Shown here piece after piece: positions 1 through 9,736 of a stretch of DNA of 64,000 bases. Within the stretch, counting starts at the first letter, position 1. Every line of letters begins with the position of its first letter. The stretch covers positions 37,544 through 101,543 of the forward strand of contig NZOF01000096.1 of NCBI GenBank assembly GCA_002695185.1, read 5' to 3'. A program made the translations under genes and the position numbers. Below the pieces are notes generated by a model. That model searched no databases. It was not told the DNA's origin and worked only from the letters and a program-made list of their open reading frames with translations. The DNA comes from Erythrobacter sp. Lineage in GTDB: Bacteria > Pseudomonadota > Alphaproteobacteria > Sphingomonadales > Sphingomonadaceae.

Positions 1-831
1 CCTGCCGATATCGCGGTTCCTCTGGGTTATGAGAGGATTGATCGAGGGCTTGCTTGGAGCGGCATCTTGCGCGCGCCGGGCGGGTTGGCAGGCGAGCTCG
101 AGCATTTGCCGGAGGATGTCGACGTCGTTTCGGCTTTATTGCGGATCGCATTGCAAAACGGAGTTATGCCTACATTGCTGGACAGAGGCCTGATTTCAAA
201 AGGCGATTGGCAACTTGTTCCGGATGTTGACGCGCTAGCGGCGAGGGAAAAGCGCTGGATAGACGCGCAGCGCGAAAATATCTCGTTCCGTGCCCCCGGA
301 ATGGCGATCGCAGAGCGCGCTGGGGCCAGGCTTGCTCGTGACATAATCGGCAAGAAGACAGAGTTCCTCCCATCGATAATCGCGATGGCGTGCGCGGTTG
401 GTGCCGTGTTGACTGCGTTTTTCAACCTTCCGAGCTATGGTCTCATTCTTGCTACCTTCGTAGCGCTCTTCAACCATCTTGCGACCGTTGTTGATCGAGT
501 TGCCTTAAAAGGGAGGTCTACAGTATTTCCATACTATTCACGCCGCATCCTGAAATACATGCTTGATCCGCTTTTCGTTATACTGCTGGGCCTAATCGCG
601 CCCGAAGGGCGGGGCTGGATGGGGTTTTTCGCTCCGCTCATCCTGTTCGGACTACTACAGCTTGGCGAAACTTACGCGAACAATCGATGGCGGCGTTCAT
701 ACGCTGATCGAATAAGTGTAGGGATTTTGCTGAGTGCAGCAGCTTTCTTGCAAATTTCTGCGGAGATGACGGCGATCCTAGCTCTTCTTGTCTTGGTTTC
801 GCGTTTTTTCAGGGGTGCTCGCGCGGTATAA
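1..831 (+). CDS. C-terminal part of a membrane protein of unknown function (5' end outside window)
   Basis: The frame is open from base 1 to a TAA at 829-831, so only the last 276 residues are seen and the true start lies upstream. The TTG at 67 is merely the first internal start-like codon. The visible part has a soluble stretch of about 120 residues, then several hydrophobic segments starting near the IIAMACAVGAVLTAFF region and running to the C-terminus. This suggests a four- to five-span integral membrane domain in the inner membrane. I recognise no catalytic motif. The soluble part faintly recalls the end of a nucleotidyltransferase domain, but this is a guess. The next gene, a kinase-like protein, lies 127 bases downstream on the same strand. 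Confidence 0.6.
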   Translation, partial: PADIAVPLGYERIDRGLAWSGILRAPGGLAGELEHLPEDVDVVSALLRIALQNGVMPTLLDRGLISKGDWQLVPDVDALAAREKRWIDAQRENISFRAPGMAIAERAGARLARDIIGKKTEFLPSIIAMACAVGAVLTAFFNLPSYGLILATFVALFNHLATVVDRVALKGRSTVFPYYSRRILKYMLDPLFVILLGLIAPEGRGWMGFFAPLILFGLLQLGETYANNRWRRSYADRISVGILLSAAAFLQISAEMTAILALLVLVSRFFRGARAV

Positions 832-958
832 CCAGGTATTAACCGTGCAGCCTTAAAGCTATGGCAGGCGCATCGAATGGCCACATCGACGATCGACGTG
901 GAATCGACAGGTATCGAGAAAAGCCAGTTTCGGCCGATCGATAGAAAGATCGACAACT

Positions 959-2317
959 ATGGAAAGCCTCCAGTCCAGAGAACTCGGCTTTGCACAAACG
1001 GATTATGCGGACCGTCTCTTAAAGGCCGACGGACTACTCGGGCGCCTCAACGTCGAGTGTGGAGGGCGCATCGGTGCAACCTTGGCTATTCCGGAACTGC
1101 TCGACATCGTGGTCAAGGCAAGGGAATACGACCAGTGTCTGTCGCGCCAATTTACGGCGATCGACAAGGACCAGCGAGTTTCTGCTTGGGTTGAGGTTCA
1201 ACCGAGAAGGCATGGCGAAGCAGGCTGTTCGATCAAAACTCTCGCTTGGCATGTCGAGGATCTGCTTTGTGAAAGGCATGTGCGAGCTGGGAGCCGCAGA
1301 GGCGAGATTTTGGCTCAGCTTTCCGATTTGACTATTCAGATTGATCAATTCCAGAGAATTATTGCCGTCGACAATGCGGGTTCAGAATTTGACGGGATCG
1401 CGAAGCGCTTGCGTGAAAACCTAGGCCAAATCTGGACTCGATTTATCTGCTTACCCACAAGCCCCGAGGAGATGAACGAAGCCGCGAAGAAAGCAGAGTC
1501 CTTCAGTTGTAGATTTCCCGATACGACTGAAGAGTGGACGGTGTGGATTGAAGGTACGGATGATGAAGATCCGCTTGGAGAAACCACTACAATCCATTTC
1601 TTCGCCCGCCAATCGCGGGTGGCTCAGCCCGCCATTCCAGCGGGTACCCCCTCGCTTGGCAGAGACCTCACGCCCGTGCTGCGGCAGCCAATAAACCGTA
1701 TAATTGCGAATGCCGAGACGATGCGTACCCAGCTAGCGGGGCCTTTAGCCGCCGAGTATAGCGACTATGCAGCGGACATTGCCAGTGCAGGGCAACATCT
1801 ATTGGGTCTTATGGATGATCTGTCTGATCTTGCCGTTATTGAGTCAGATGGCTTTACGACGGTACCAGATCGCATAGATCTTGGGGATGTAGCTCGAAGA
1901 GCCTGCGGAATTCTGCGGGTCAGAGCAAGAGAAAGGGGAATCGAGCTAGAGCCGCCACCAGAAGGAGAAAGCCAACGCGCCATCGCCGAATTCCGACGCG
2001 TCCTCCAAGTGCTGCTCAACCTTATTGGTAATGCCATCCGTTATGCACCGGAAGACAGCAGGGTTTGGGTGCGGCTTGACGCGGCGGACGGACTAGCGCT
2101 GGTTACGGTCGCCGACCAAGGGTTCGGTTTGACCGCGGAAGAACAAGTCAGAATATTCGAAAAATACGAGAGGCTTGGCCATGATGGAGATGGCGGAACT
2201 GGACTTGGTCTTTATATTTCGCGGCGAATAGCGAGAGCAATGCACGGTGATCTCACCGTTGAAAGCGCACCGGGTCAGGGAGCGCGGTTCATTCTTGCCG
2301 TGCCCGGCGGAGATTAA
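959..2317 (+). CDS. Histidine-kinase-like protein with degenerate H-box
   Basis: The product has 452 residues. Residues 1 to about 225 are a soluble N-terminal region that I cannot assign. A HisKA-like helix pair follows (about 230-300), then a complete HATPase_c domain (about 325-450). The N box (LLNLIGNAIRYAP), G1 box (VADQGFGL), F box (RIFEKYERL) and G2 box (GTGLGLYISRRI) are all readable. In the H-box, where active kinases have His-Glu-Leu-Arg-x-Pro, this protein has Pro-Val-Leu-Arg-Gln-Pro, so residue 239 is Pro instead of the phosphoacceptor His. No transmembrane segment is evident, so it should be cytoplasmic. It may be a pseudokinase-type regulator, as DivL is in Caulobacter (where Tyr replaces His). 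No response regulator is adjacent. Confidence 0.8.
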   Translation: MESLQSRELGFAQTDYADRLLKADGLLGRLNVECGGRIGATLAIPELLDIVVKAREYDQCLSRQFTAIDKDQRVSAWVEVQPRRHGEAGCSIKTLAWHVEDLLCERHVRAGSRRGEILAQLSDLTIQIDQFQRIIAVDNAGSEFDGIAKRLRENLGQIWTRFICLPTSPEEMNEAAKKAESFSCRFPDTTEEWTVWIEGTDDEDPLGETTTIHFFARQSRVAQPAIPAGTPSLGRDLTPVLRQPINRIIANAETMRTQLAGPLAAEYSDYAADIASAGQHLLGLMDDLSDLAVIESDGFTTVPDRIDLGDVARRACGILRVRARERGIELEPPPEGESQRAIAEFRRVLQVLLNLIGNAIRYAPEDSRVWVRLDAADGLALVTVADQGFGLTAEEQVRIFEKYERLGHDGDGGTGLGLYISRRIARAMHGDLTVESAPGQGARFILAVPGGD

Positions 2318-2335
2318 ACTCTCAGGGACTTAGAG

Positions 2336-2527
2336 CTAAGCCTTGCGGTTTCCTCTTAGGAAAAGCGCAAAGCCTACCGCAAACACGATAAAGCCTATCA
2401 CAGCCCAACGGCTGTCCGCCAGCATGAAGCTGTCGGCGGGCCAAGATACGAGGTCTAACCCTTGTAAAACCCAAAGGCCTCCGGAGAGCATGAATGCCAC
2501 TCCGAAGACTTTGAGGAAAAATTGCAT
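2336..2527 (-). CDS. Small two-span membrane protein downstream of gltA
   Basis: The product has 63 residues and two hydrophobic segments (about residues 4-22 and 41-57) joined by a short polar loop with Trp-Pro-Ala-Asp-Ser. It ends in a basic RGNRKA tail, consistent with an inner-membrane protein. Its ATG follows the gltA stop codon directly, so it is probably translated from the gltA messenger by coupling. No family is recognised with certainty. The exact junction with gltA and the clean hydrophobic pattern argue that it is a real gene. Confidence 0.6.
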   Translation of the reverse strand: MQFFLKVFGVAFMLSGGLWVLQGLDLVSWPADSFMLADSRWAVIGFIVFAVGFALFLRGNRKA

Positions 2528-3814
2528 TTAGCGTTGACCGATTGGAACGTAGTCGCGTTCGGTGGGGCCCGTGTAAAGCTGACGGGGACGCCCGATGACC
2601 TGGCCAGGATCGGAGATCATCTCGTTCCACTGCGCTACCCAGCCGACCGTGCGGGCGAGGGCGAACAACGCCGTGAACATCGTGGTCGGGAAACCGATCG
2701 CATTCAGGATGATGCCCGAATAGAAGTCCACGTTCGGAAAAAGCTTCTTCTCGCGGAAATAATCGTCATTCAGCGCGAGTTCTTCAAGCTTGAGAGCGGT
2801 TTCGAAAACCGGATCGTTGACGTTAAGTGCGTCGAACACCTCACGCAGAGTCTGTTGCATCACCGTGGCGCGCGGATCGTAATTCTTGTAGACGCGATGA
2901 CCGAAGCCCATCAGACGGAATGGATCGTTCTTGTCCTTGGCCCGCTCGATATAGTGCGGAATACGATCGGGCGAACCGATTTCCTGCAGCATGTTCAGTG
3001 CAGCTTCGTTCGCACCACCGTGGGCGGGGCCCCAAAGGCAGGCGATACCGGCTGCGATACAGGCGAAGGGATTAGCACCCGACGAACCAGCCAAACGCAC
3101 CGTCGAAGTCGACGCGTTCTGTTCGTGATCGGCATGGAGGATGAAGATCCGGTCCATTGCCTTCTCAATCGCGGGATGGATTTCGTATTCCTCAGCCGGA
3201 ACCCCGAAAGTCATTCGAAGGAAATTGCCGGTATAGCTGAGGTCGTTTTTCGGCTGCATGAAAGGCTGGCCGATCGAGTACTTGTACGCCATCGCCGCAA
3301 TTGTCGGCATCTTGGCAATCAGCCGGTGACTGCTGATGGTCCGATGTTCGGGGTCGGAGATGTCGGTGCTGTCATGATAGAACGCCGAAAGTGCTCCAAC
3401 TACGCCGCACATGATTGCCATAGGGTGCGCGTCGCGGCGGAAGCCCTGGTAGAACTGGCGCAGCTGATCATGCACCATTGTGTGGCGCGTGATTGTATAA
3501 TCGAAATCGTCCAACTCATCCTGGCTCGGCAGTTCGCCATTGAGCAGGAGATATGCGACTTCCATGAAGCTCGAATTCTCTGCCAGTTGACCGATCGGAT
3601 AACCACGGTGAAGAAGTACGCCCTCTTCACCGTCGATGTAGGTCAGCGCGCTTTCGCAGCTCGCCGTGGACTTGTAGCCCGGGTCGTAGGTGAATTTGCC
3701 GGTCAATCCATAGAGCTTGCGGATGTCTATCACATCCGGCCCGACGCTACCTTCGAGGACGGGGAAGTCCTGGCTCTGGTCGCCTAAGTTGAGAGTTGCC
3801 TGTTTATCGGCCAC
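2528..3814 (-). CDS. gltA: Citrate synthase
   Basis: This 428-residue type II (hexameric-type) citrate synthase condenses oxaloacetate with acetyl-CoA at the entry of the TCA cycle. Family landmarks include the N-terminal beta-rich [21 protein letters not shown] region, the [14 protein letters not shown] segment with an active-site His, [15 protein letters not shown] with the second His, and the VDFYSGI segment with the catalytic Asp. Length and ends match the family. It lies 20 bases downstream of gltX on the same strand, so cotranscription is likely. Acetyl-CoA would come from the pyruvate dehydrogenase encoded at 27-29 kb. Confidence 0.97.
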   Translation of the reverse strand: MADKQATLNLGDQSQDFPVLEGSVGPDVIDIRKLYGLTGKFTYDPGYKSTASCESALTYIDGEEGVLLHRGYPIGQLAENSSFMEVAYLLLNGELPSQDELDDFDYTITRHTMVHDQLRQFYQGFRRDAHPMAIMCGVVGALSAFYHDSTDISDPEHRTISSHRLIAKMPTIAAMAYKYSIGQPFMQPKNDLSYTGNFLRMTFGVPAEEYEIHPAIEKAMDRIFILHADHEQNASTSTVRLAGSSGANPFACIAAGIACLWGPAHGGANEAALNMLQEIGSPDRIPHYIERAKDKNDPFRLMGFGHRVYKNYDPRATVMQQTLREVFDALNVNDPVFETALKLEELALNDDYFREKKLFPNVDFYSGIILNAIGFPTTMFTALFALARTVGWVAQWNEMISDPGQVIGRPRQLYTGPTERDYVPIGQR

Positions 3815-3834
3815 GCTAATCTCCTCAGTTCATT

Positions 3835-5265
3835 TCATTCGGTTCCGGCGGGCGCAGCTTGCGCATCTATGCGCGCGAGCGATTCTTCCTTGCCCAGCAG
3901 GACCAGTACATCGAAAATTCCGGGCGATGTGGTGGTGCCCGTTAACGCGGCCCGCATAGGCTGCGCCAGCTTGCCGAGACCCAATTCCAGCTCTTCGGCA
4001 TACGCTTTCGTAGTGGCTTCGAGAGCCTCGATTGTCCAGTGATTTTCCTCGGCTAAGCGGGCCGACAGGCCGCCCAGACGGTGACGTGCTTCATCGTCGA
4101 GCAATGAAGCTGCTTTCTCCGTCATCGGCAAAGGGCGTTCTACGAAAAGAAATGCCGCACCTTCAGTTAATTCGTTAATACTTTTTGCACGTGGTTTTAA
4201 AACCGGCATCGCCTCGGCGAGCAATTTTTCATCCGCATCATTGCCAATGCGGGCGGCGACGAGGCGGGCAAGGCGTGCATCGTCCGCTTCACGAATATAG
4301 TGACCATTAAGATTTTGCAGCTTCTTGATGTCGAAGCGCGACGCGCTCTTGCCCACACCATCAAGATCAAACAACTCAATCGCCTCTTCGCGCGTGATTT
4401 CCTCGCGGTCGCCATGCCCCCAACCAAGGCGCAACAAGTAATTGAACAAGGCTTCGGGAAGGACGCCTTCTTCATCTCGATAGGCTTCAACACCTACTGC
4501 TCCATGTCGCTTCGACAGCTTCGCCCCGTCGCTCCCGTGAATGAGCGGCACGTGCGCGTAAACCGGATCCGGCCAGCCACCTTCGATGTTGTTCATTGCT
4601 CGCACTACTGGCAGTTGGCGGAATGCGTTGTTCAGGTGATCATCGCCACGTATGATATGCGTTACACCCATGTCGTGATCATCCACTACCACGGCGAGCA
4701 TATAGGTCGGCGTCCCGTCGGCGCGTAATAAGACGTAGTCGTCGATTTCAGCGTTCTGGACGGTGACTTTACCTTGCACTTCGTCTTGAATAACCGTCTC
4801 GCCTTCGGTCGGCACTTTCAGGCGGATGACATAGGGTGCACTTTCCGGAGCCTCGCTTTCGTCGCGGTCCCGCCAACGGCGATCATATCGCATGGGAAGC
4901 TTTTGGGCGCGTTGCTCTGCACGCATAGCTTCAAGCTCTTCTGGTGTGGCGAAGCATTTATAGGCATGGCCAGCTTCCAGCAATTGCCTTGCGACCTCTG
5001 CGTGGCGTTCGGCACGATCAGACTGAAAAACCGGTGGCTCGTCGAAATCGAGACCCAGCCAGTCCAGGCCTTCGATGATCTTGTCGATGGCATCCTGGGT
5101 GCTGCGCTTACGATCTGTATCCTCGATACGCAGTAGGGTCTTTCCGCCATGGTGGCGAGCATAGAGCCAGTTGAACAGCGCAGTGCGTGCCCCACCAATA
5201 TGTAGGAAGCCGGTAGGCGAGGGCGCAAATCGTGTAACCACCTGCTTGCTGGTTTCGCTTGCCAT
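3835..5265 (-). CDS. gltX: Glutamyl-tRNA synthetase
   Basis: This class I aminoacyl-tRNA synthetase has 476 residues and charges tRNA-Glu, and possibly tRNA-Gln in organisms that use transamidation. The HIGH-type signature ([13 protein letters not shown]) lies near the N-terminus and the KLSKR loop (GAKLSKRHG) in the middle, followed by the helical anticodon-binding domain. The frame is open far upstream, but homology begins at the ATG at 5265 ([17 protein letters not shown]), so the preceding 139 codons are rejected. An AGGA-like sequence sits upstream of this ATG. It is divergent from comEC. Confidence 0.96.
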   Translation of the reverse strand: MASETSKQVVTRFAPSPTGFLHIGGARTALFNWLYARHHGGKTLLRIEDTDRKRSTQDAIDKIIEGLDWLGLDFDEPPVFQSDRAERHAEVARQLLEAGHAYKCFATPEELEAMRAEQRAQKLPMRYDRRWRDRDESEAPESAPYVIRLKVPTEGETVIQDEVQGKVTVQNAEIDDYVLLRADGTPTYMLAVVVDDHDMGVTHIIRGDDHLNNAFRQLPVVRAMNNIEGGWPDPVYAHVPLIHGSDGAKLSKRHGAVGVEAYRDEEGVLPEALFNYLLRLGWGHGDREEITREEAIELFDLDGVGKSASRFDIKKLQNLNGHYIREADDARLARLVAARIGNDADEKLLAEAMPVLKPRAKSINELTEGAAFLFVERPLPMTEKAASLLDDEARHRLGGLSARLAEENHWTIEALEATTKAYAEELELGLGKLAQPMRAALTGTTTSPGIFDVLVLLGKEESLARIDAQAAPAGTE

Positions 5266-5374
5266 TGCTTCGTCTTTCCTTTCAAGTCTTTGCATGGCGA
5301 CACAGGGGACGCCGATCGTGCCGTTCGGCGAAGGGGATCGGCCCGCCGATGCTGCAGTGCAGCGCCCTTGGCGT

Positions 5375-7477
5375 ATGCGTGCTCCAATGTCCAGAATGGC
5401 CACAGCTGCGGAAGCGTTTCTGGACCGATCTTCCTTCGACCGAGGTCCTTGGCTTACGGTCTTTTTAGCGACCGGCATTGGCTTATGGTTTGTGCTGCAT
5501 GAACCGTGGCAATGGATAATGGTTGCCGCAATTTGCGTGTCGTTCTTCGTGTCAGCCGGCCTGTGGAAAGGAACGGGCGATTGCCCCAATCTGCGCCTGG
5601 CTGTAGCAGCAATAGGGTTGGCAATAGCACTGGGACTCGCGGTGATATCCGCAAGGTCCGCGCTGATTGGTGCCGAACCCATCGACTACCCGCGCATGAT
5701 GACACTCGACGCACGCATTCTTGAACGAGAGTTGCAGCCAGCTGAAGGGCGGGCGCGACTGGTGGTGGCAGCTCGTGATGGCGAGAGCGGAGAGGCGTTC
5801 AAGGTAAGAGTCAACGTTCCCAGTGAGCGTTATTCTCCTGCGTATGGGCCGGGTGCGCGCGTGCACTTCAAAGCGCGTTTGATGCCTCCTGCCCCGCCAT
5901 TGCTGCCCGGCGCTTATGATTTTGCGCGGAGGGCCTGGTTCGACGGATACGCGGCCACAGGTTCGCTATCCGGCACTATCAAACTGATCGAACCGGCACC
6001 GCAATCCTCCGGCACCATTGCACGAGTTCAGGAGGGACTATCTCACCACGTGCGGGAGAGGCTGGAGGGTTCTGCGGGGACAATCGCGGCGGCTTTTGCA
6101 AGCGGGGATCGCGGAGCGATTGCGAAAGCCGACGAAGCCGCCATGCGTGACGCAGGGCTAACCCATTTGTTATCTATCAGTGGGCTGCACGTGAGCGCCG
6201 TAATCGCAGCAGCTTATTTTCTTGTCATGAAGTCTCTCGGCTTTTTTCCATGGTTGGCGCTGCGCACTCGGTTACCGTTGCTGGCGGCTGCGATCGCCGC
6301 AGGTGCAGGCATTGCCTACACCCTGTTGACGGGCGCTGAGGTGCCCACCGTTCGAAGCTGCGTCGGCGCTCTGCTCGTTCTCATAGCCTTGGCGCTGGGA
6401 CGAGAGCCGTTATCGATGCGGATGGTAGCGGCGGCGGCCGCCGTGGTTCTCTTTCTCTGGCCGGAATCGCTGGTGGGGCCCAGCTTTCAGATGAGCTTTG
6501 CAGCGGTGATTGCGATCGTGGCTCTTCATAACTGCAGTCCTGTTCGCGACTTTCTGGCACCCACGGAGGAAAGCTGGATGCGGCGTACTGCAAAGAGGGT
6601 CGTAATGCTGTTTGTTACGGGGCTGGTGATTGAGATCGCGCTTACTCCGATCGTCCTGTTCCATTTCCATCGCGCCGGGCTCTATGGCGCGTTCGCGAAT
6701 GTGATCGCCATTCCCTTGGTCACATTCGCTTCGATGCCATTGATCGCCATAGCATTGGTGTTCGACTTGATCGGCGCGGGAGCGCCGTTCTGGTGGCTTG
6801 CAGGACAGTCGCTCGACCTGATGCTCTGGATCGCGCATGTGACCGCAGCGCAGCCGGGAGCGGTGAAGCTTGTTCCGCATATCGGCCTCTCGACCGTCCT
6901 CTTCTTTGTTGCTGGCGGTTTATGGCTGGCTTTGTGGCGGGGGAGGGCGCGCCTGGCTGGATTTGGTCCGGTTGCGATAGGGGCGTTCATGCTCGCTACG
7001 GCTGCAGCGCCGGATATTCTCGTGGCCAGAGATGGGCGCGATGTCGGCCTGGTTGGCGATGATGGGCGGTTGTTCGTGCTTCGCGACAAACCGGGTAGCT
7101 ATGCGCAGGGTAATCTCGTCGAACTCGCCGGAACGGAAGTCGCACCTTTGGCTCTCGACCGCTGGCCGGGCGCGCGATGTAGTCCGGATTTTTGCAGCCT
7201 GCCTATATCGCGAAACGGCGACACATGGTTTGTCCTTGTCTCGCGAAGTCGGGAGATGATCGACGAGCGTGCTCTTGCTGCCGCCTGCGAAAAAGCCGAT
7301 ATCGTGATCTCAGATCGCTGGCTGCCCGGAAGCTGCAGGCCCAAGTGGCTGAAGTCGGATCGCCGTTTCCTGGAAGAGAACGGGGGGCTGGCCATCTATC
7401 TCGACGATCACGTGATCGAAACCGTGGCAGAGCATCAAGGCAGCCACGGATGGTGGAAAGGGGCGACCGGCAATTAG
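5375..7477 (+). CDS. comEC: ComEC/Rec2-family DNA-uptake channel protein
   Basis: The product is a large polytopic membrane protein. An N-terminal membrane hairpin is followed by the DUF4131-like OB-fold region (about residues 60-170). The Competence domain with many spans begins at [11 protein letters not shown] and continues with [18 protein letters not shown], a hallmark of the family. A degraded soluble C-terminal domain follows. Other family members have a metallo-beta-lactamase domain there, but no intact HxHxDH motif is visible. ComEC imports single-stranded DNA during transformation; no other competence gene is in the window. The start is uncertain: ATGs at 5294, 5375, 5387 and 5396 are all in frame and none has a good ribosome site. 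I chose 5375 because it leaves room for divergent promoters with gltX. Confidence 0.9.
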   Translation: MRAPMSRMATAAEAFLDRSSFDRGPWLTVFLATGIGLWFVLHEPWQWIMVAAICVSFFVSAGLWKGTGDCPNLRLAVAAIGLAIALGLAVISARSALIGAEPIDYPRMMTLDARILERELQPAEGRARLVVAARDGESGEAFKVRVNVPSERYSPAYGPGARVHFKARLMPPAPPLLPGAYDFARRAWFDGYAATGSLSGTIKLIEPAPQSSGTIARVQEGLSHHVRERLEGSAGTIAAAFASGDRGAIAKADEAAMRDAGLTHLLSISGLHVSAVIAAAYFLVMKSLGFFPWLALRTRLPLLAAAIAAGAGIAYTLLTGAEVPTVRSCVGALLVLIALALGREPLSMRMVAAAAAVVLFLWPESLVGPSFQMSFAAVIAIVALHNCSPVRDFLAPTEESWMRRTAKRVVMLFVTGLVIEIALTPIVLFHFHRAGLYGAFANVIAIPLVTFASMPLIAIALVFDLIGAGAPFWWLAGQSLDLMLWIAHVTAAQPGAVKLVPHIGLSTVLFFVAGGLWLALWRGRARLAGFGPVAIGAFMLATAAAPDILVARDGRDVGLVGDDGRLFVLRDKPGSYAQGNLVELAGTEVAPLALDRWPGARCSPDFCSLPISRNGDTWFVLVSRSREMIDERALAAACEKADIVISDRWLPGSCRPKWLKSDRRFLEENGGLAIYLDDHVIETVAEHQGSHGWWKGATGN

Positions 7478-7507
7478 GCCGCGCGTACCGCCCCTTTACC
7501 ACCGGGA

Positions 7508-8215
7508 TCAGTGATAGCGACGCAACAGCCCCGCGAGCTTGCCCTGCACCTGAACGCGGCCAGCCTCATAGACCTGCGGTTCGTAGCTGCCGTTCGCAGG
7601 GTCGAGGCGCACCATGGCGCCTTCCTTGCGGAGGTATTTGAGCGTCGCTTCCTCGTTATCGACCAGGGCGACCACGATTTCCCCGTCTCGAGCGGTTTCG
7701 GTGCGCTTCACCAGTGCAAAATCGCCATCGAAGATACCGGCCTCGATCATGGAATCGCCGCTGACTTCGAGGGCGTAGTGATCGCCGGGGCCGAGCAGGG
7801 CCGCAGGGACAGGCATCGACGACTGTCCTTCGATCGCCTCGATCGGGGCACCGGCAGCGATACGGCCGTGCAAGGGAACCTCGATAATGTCGTTCGCCGG
7901 TTCGGGCGCGACCGGCTTGGCCGCATGCGCCGAAACGACAGCGTCGTTCGCTGCCGGGGGAGCAGGCGCCGTCGCAGCGCGCGTGGTACCGGTGACCGAA
8001 TCTTCGGGCCGCTTGATGATTTCCAGCGCACGGGCACGGTTCGGCAAGCGCCGGATGAAACCGCGTTCTTCGAGCGCGGAGATCAGGCGGTGCACGCCGG
8101 ACTTGCTCTTGAGGTCGAGCGCTTCCTTCATCTCTTCGAAAGAGGGGGAAATGCCGGTCTCTTCCAGCTTTTCCTGAATGAAGCGGATCAGCTCGTGCTG
8201 CTTGGCAGTCAGCAT
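7508..8215 (-). CDS. lexA: SOS repressor LexA
   Basis: This 235-residue repressor and autoprotease controls the SOS response. The N-terminal winged helix-turn-helix ([17 protein letters not shown], then the [11 protein letters not shown] and [17 protein letters not shown] helices) binds DNA. The C-terminal S24 domain shows the Ala-Gly cleavage site in GRIAAGAP, the catalytic Ser in [10 protein letters not shown] and the catalytic Lys in ATLKYL. The Ala/Pro-rich linker between the domains (about residues 75-120) is long. The ATG at 8215 begins the conserved sequence, so the longer frame to 8266 is rejected. That extension would also run over the LexA box at 8250-8264. Confidence 0.96.
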   Translation of the reverse strand: MLTAKQHELIRFIQEKLEETGISPSFEEMKEALDLKSKSGVHRLISALEERGFIRRLPNRARALEIIKRPEDSVTGTTRAATAPAPPAANDAVVSAHAAKPVAPEPANDIIEVPLHGRIAAGAPIEAIEGQSSMPVPAALLGPGDHYALEVSGDSMIEAGIFDGDFALVKRTETARDGEIVVALVDNEEATLKYLRKEGAMVRLDPANGSYEPQVYEAGRVQVQGKLAGLLRRYH

Positions 8216-8249
8216 CGGAAAACTCCCACGTTCCTGTTCACAACCCTGT

Positions 8250-8264
8250 GAACGAATGTGGAAC
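8250..8264 (-). promoter_or_regulatory. LexA box (SOS operator) of lexA
   Basis: The plus strand reads GAAC-GAATGTG-GAAC, which is GTTC-N7-GTTC on the lexA coding strand. This direct repeat is the LexA target established for Alphaproteobacteria. It sits 35 bases upstream of the lexA ATG, the expected place for autorepression. A perfect 6-base inverted repeat, GTTCAC-N6-GTGAAC (8236-8253), overlaps it and may extend the operator. Confidence 0.85.
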
Positions 8265-8340
8265 AAGTAGGCAACCGATTTTCACAAGTCAAGCAATACA
8301 GCCATTTTCGAGCCAGTTGGGAAGAACAGCTGTTCCCCTT

Positions 8341-8814
8341 TCAGTCCTCCGCCTGCCAGTCGCCCGACCTGCCGCCGGTCTTGGACAGCAGGCGCACGCC
8401 GTCGATCACCATGGCCCGGTCGATCGCCTTGCCCATGTCGTAGAGCGTGAGAAGAGCGATCCCGGCAGCGGTCATGGCTTCCATTTCCACCCCCGTCTTG
8501 CCGGTGAGCGAGGCGCTTGCCACGACGCGGATCGCACTGTCTTCCCGTTCGAACTCCACGGTCACGCTTTCGAGGCCAAGCGGATGGCACAGCGGGATCA
8601 GATCGCCGGTTCTCTTGGCGGCCATGATCCCGGCAATCCGCGCCGTGGCGAGCGCATCGCCCTTCGCCGTCGCCCCCGCCATGATCGCATCGAGCGCTTC
8701 GGCACTCATGCGGATGCGCCCTTCGGCAACCGCCCGCCGCGCGGTTTCCCGCTTGCCGCCGACATCGACCATATGCGCCGCGCCCTTGTCGTCGAGGTGG
8801 GTGAGTTTGTTCAT
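8341..8814 (-). CDS. moaC: Cyclic pyranopterin monophosphate synthase MoaC
   Basis: This 157-residue enzyme converts the MoaA product to cyclic pyranopterin monophosphate in molybdenum cofactor synthesis. Conserved stretches are [15 protein letters not shown] near the N-terminus, [11 protein letters not shown] in the middle and [13 protein letters not shown] toward the end, the family's active-site regions. It is the last gene of the trp-linked minus-strand row. In many sphingomonads I expect moeA between moaC and lexA. Here only 125 bases separate the two genes and no moeA is present. Confidence 0.95.
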   Translation of the reverse strand: MNKLTHLDDKGAAHMVDVGGKRETARRAVAEGRIRMSAEALDAIMAGATAKGDALATARIAGIMAAKRTGDLIPLCHPLGLESVTVEFEREDSAIRVVASASLTGKTGVEMEAMTAAGIALLTLYDMGKAIDRAMVIDGVRLLSKTGGRSGDWQAED

Positions 8815-8947
8815 GGTACGGACCTCGAAGCTGAAGGATGGAGCGCCTGGAGCACATCTCTGGAGCTAAAAACCCCGGAATTCGGTAAGCGAGTATCGGA
8901 CATCTGCATGCCCGATCTATGACGCGGGCTGTCTGTGTAGGACAGCG

Positions 8948-9736
8948 TTAATTGCCCGTCAGGAGCCTACGCGTTGCCGCTTCGACATCATCCTGCCGCA
9001 TCAGACTCTCGCCGACGAGGAAGCTGCGCACACCGGCATTGGCCAGCCGCAGGCAATCGTCATGGGTGAAAATCCCGCTTTCACCGACCAGCAACGCATC
9101 CTCTGGCGCCAGAGTAGCAAGTTCTTCCGTCGTGGCAAGATCGGTTTCGAAGGTCTTGAGATTGCGGTTGTTCACGCCCAGAAGCCGTGACTGCAATCGG
9201 GCTGCACGGGCCATCTCGGCGGCATCGTGGAATTCGACGAGGACGTCCATGCCCCGCTCGAACGCCGCAGCCTCGATCTCGGCCATCTGCGCATCCTCCA
9301 GCGCGGCAACGATGATGAGGATCGCATCCGCGCCCAGCGCGCGTGCTTCGGCGACCTGCCACGGGTCGACCATGAAATCCTTGCGCAGCACGGGAAGGTC
9401 GCAGGCTGCACGGGCAGCGACGAGATAGTCTTCATGGCCCTGGAAATAAGGCGCATCGGTCAGCACCGACAGGCAGGCGGCGCCTCCTGCGGCATAGGCC
9501 CGGGCATGTTCGGCAGGCTGGAAGTCGGGACGGATAAGCCCTTTGGACGGCGAGGCTTTCTTGATCTCCGCAATCAGGCCGAAACCGTCCCGCTGCTTTG
9601 TTTCGAGCGCTCGGTGAAATCCGCGGGGCGCGGTCTGGTCGCGAGCCGCCACGTCGAGGTCGGTGAGGCTGCGCTGCGTTTTGCGCGCGGCCACTTCTTC
9701 GCGCTTGGTCGCGCAGATCTGTTCGAGCTTGTTCAT
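8948..9736 (-). CDS. trpC: Indole-3-glycerol phosphate synthase
   Basis: This 262-residue TIM-barrel enzyme closes the ring of carboxyphenylaminodeoxyribulose phosphate in tryptophan synthesis. Readable motifs are [11 protein letters not shown] (phosphate and catalytic Lys), [27 protein letters not shown] and [11 protein letters not shown]. The ATG at 9736 ([11 protein letters not shown]) overlaps the trpD stop by 4 bases, which supports this start over the longer open frame to 9823 and implies translational coupling. It is a separate protein and is not fused to TrpF. Confidence 0.96.
   Translation of the reverse strand: MNKLEQICATKREEVAARKTQRSLTDLDVAARDQTAPRGFHRALETKQRDGFGLIAEIKKASPSKGLIRPDFQPAEHARAYAAGGAACLSVLTDAPYFQGHEDYLVAARAACDLPVLRKDFMVDPWQVAEARALGADAILIIVAALEDAQMAEIEAAAFERGMDVLVEFHDAAEMARAARLQSRLLGVNNRNLKTFETDLATTEELATLAPEDALLVGESGIFTHDDCLRLANAGVRSFLVGESLMRQDDVEAATRRLLTGN

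Noticed and set aside
2522..3787. 421-codon open frame antisense to gltA
   Set aside because: It mirrors a complete citrate synthase with full family motifs and has no recognisable domain. Long antisense frames are common opposite GC-rich genes.
5171..5293. N-terminal extension of ComEC into gltX
   Set aside because: It would overlap the start of gltX. The residues are a mirror of the gltX coding region.
7511..8251. 246-codon open frame antisense to lexA
   Set aside because: LexA is complete with its box and catalytic residues. The antisense product is an Arg/Asp-rich mirror with no family features.
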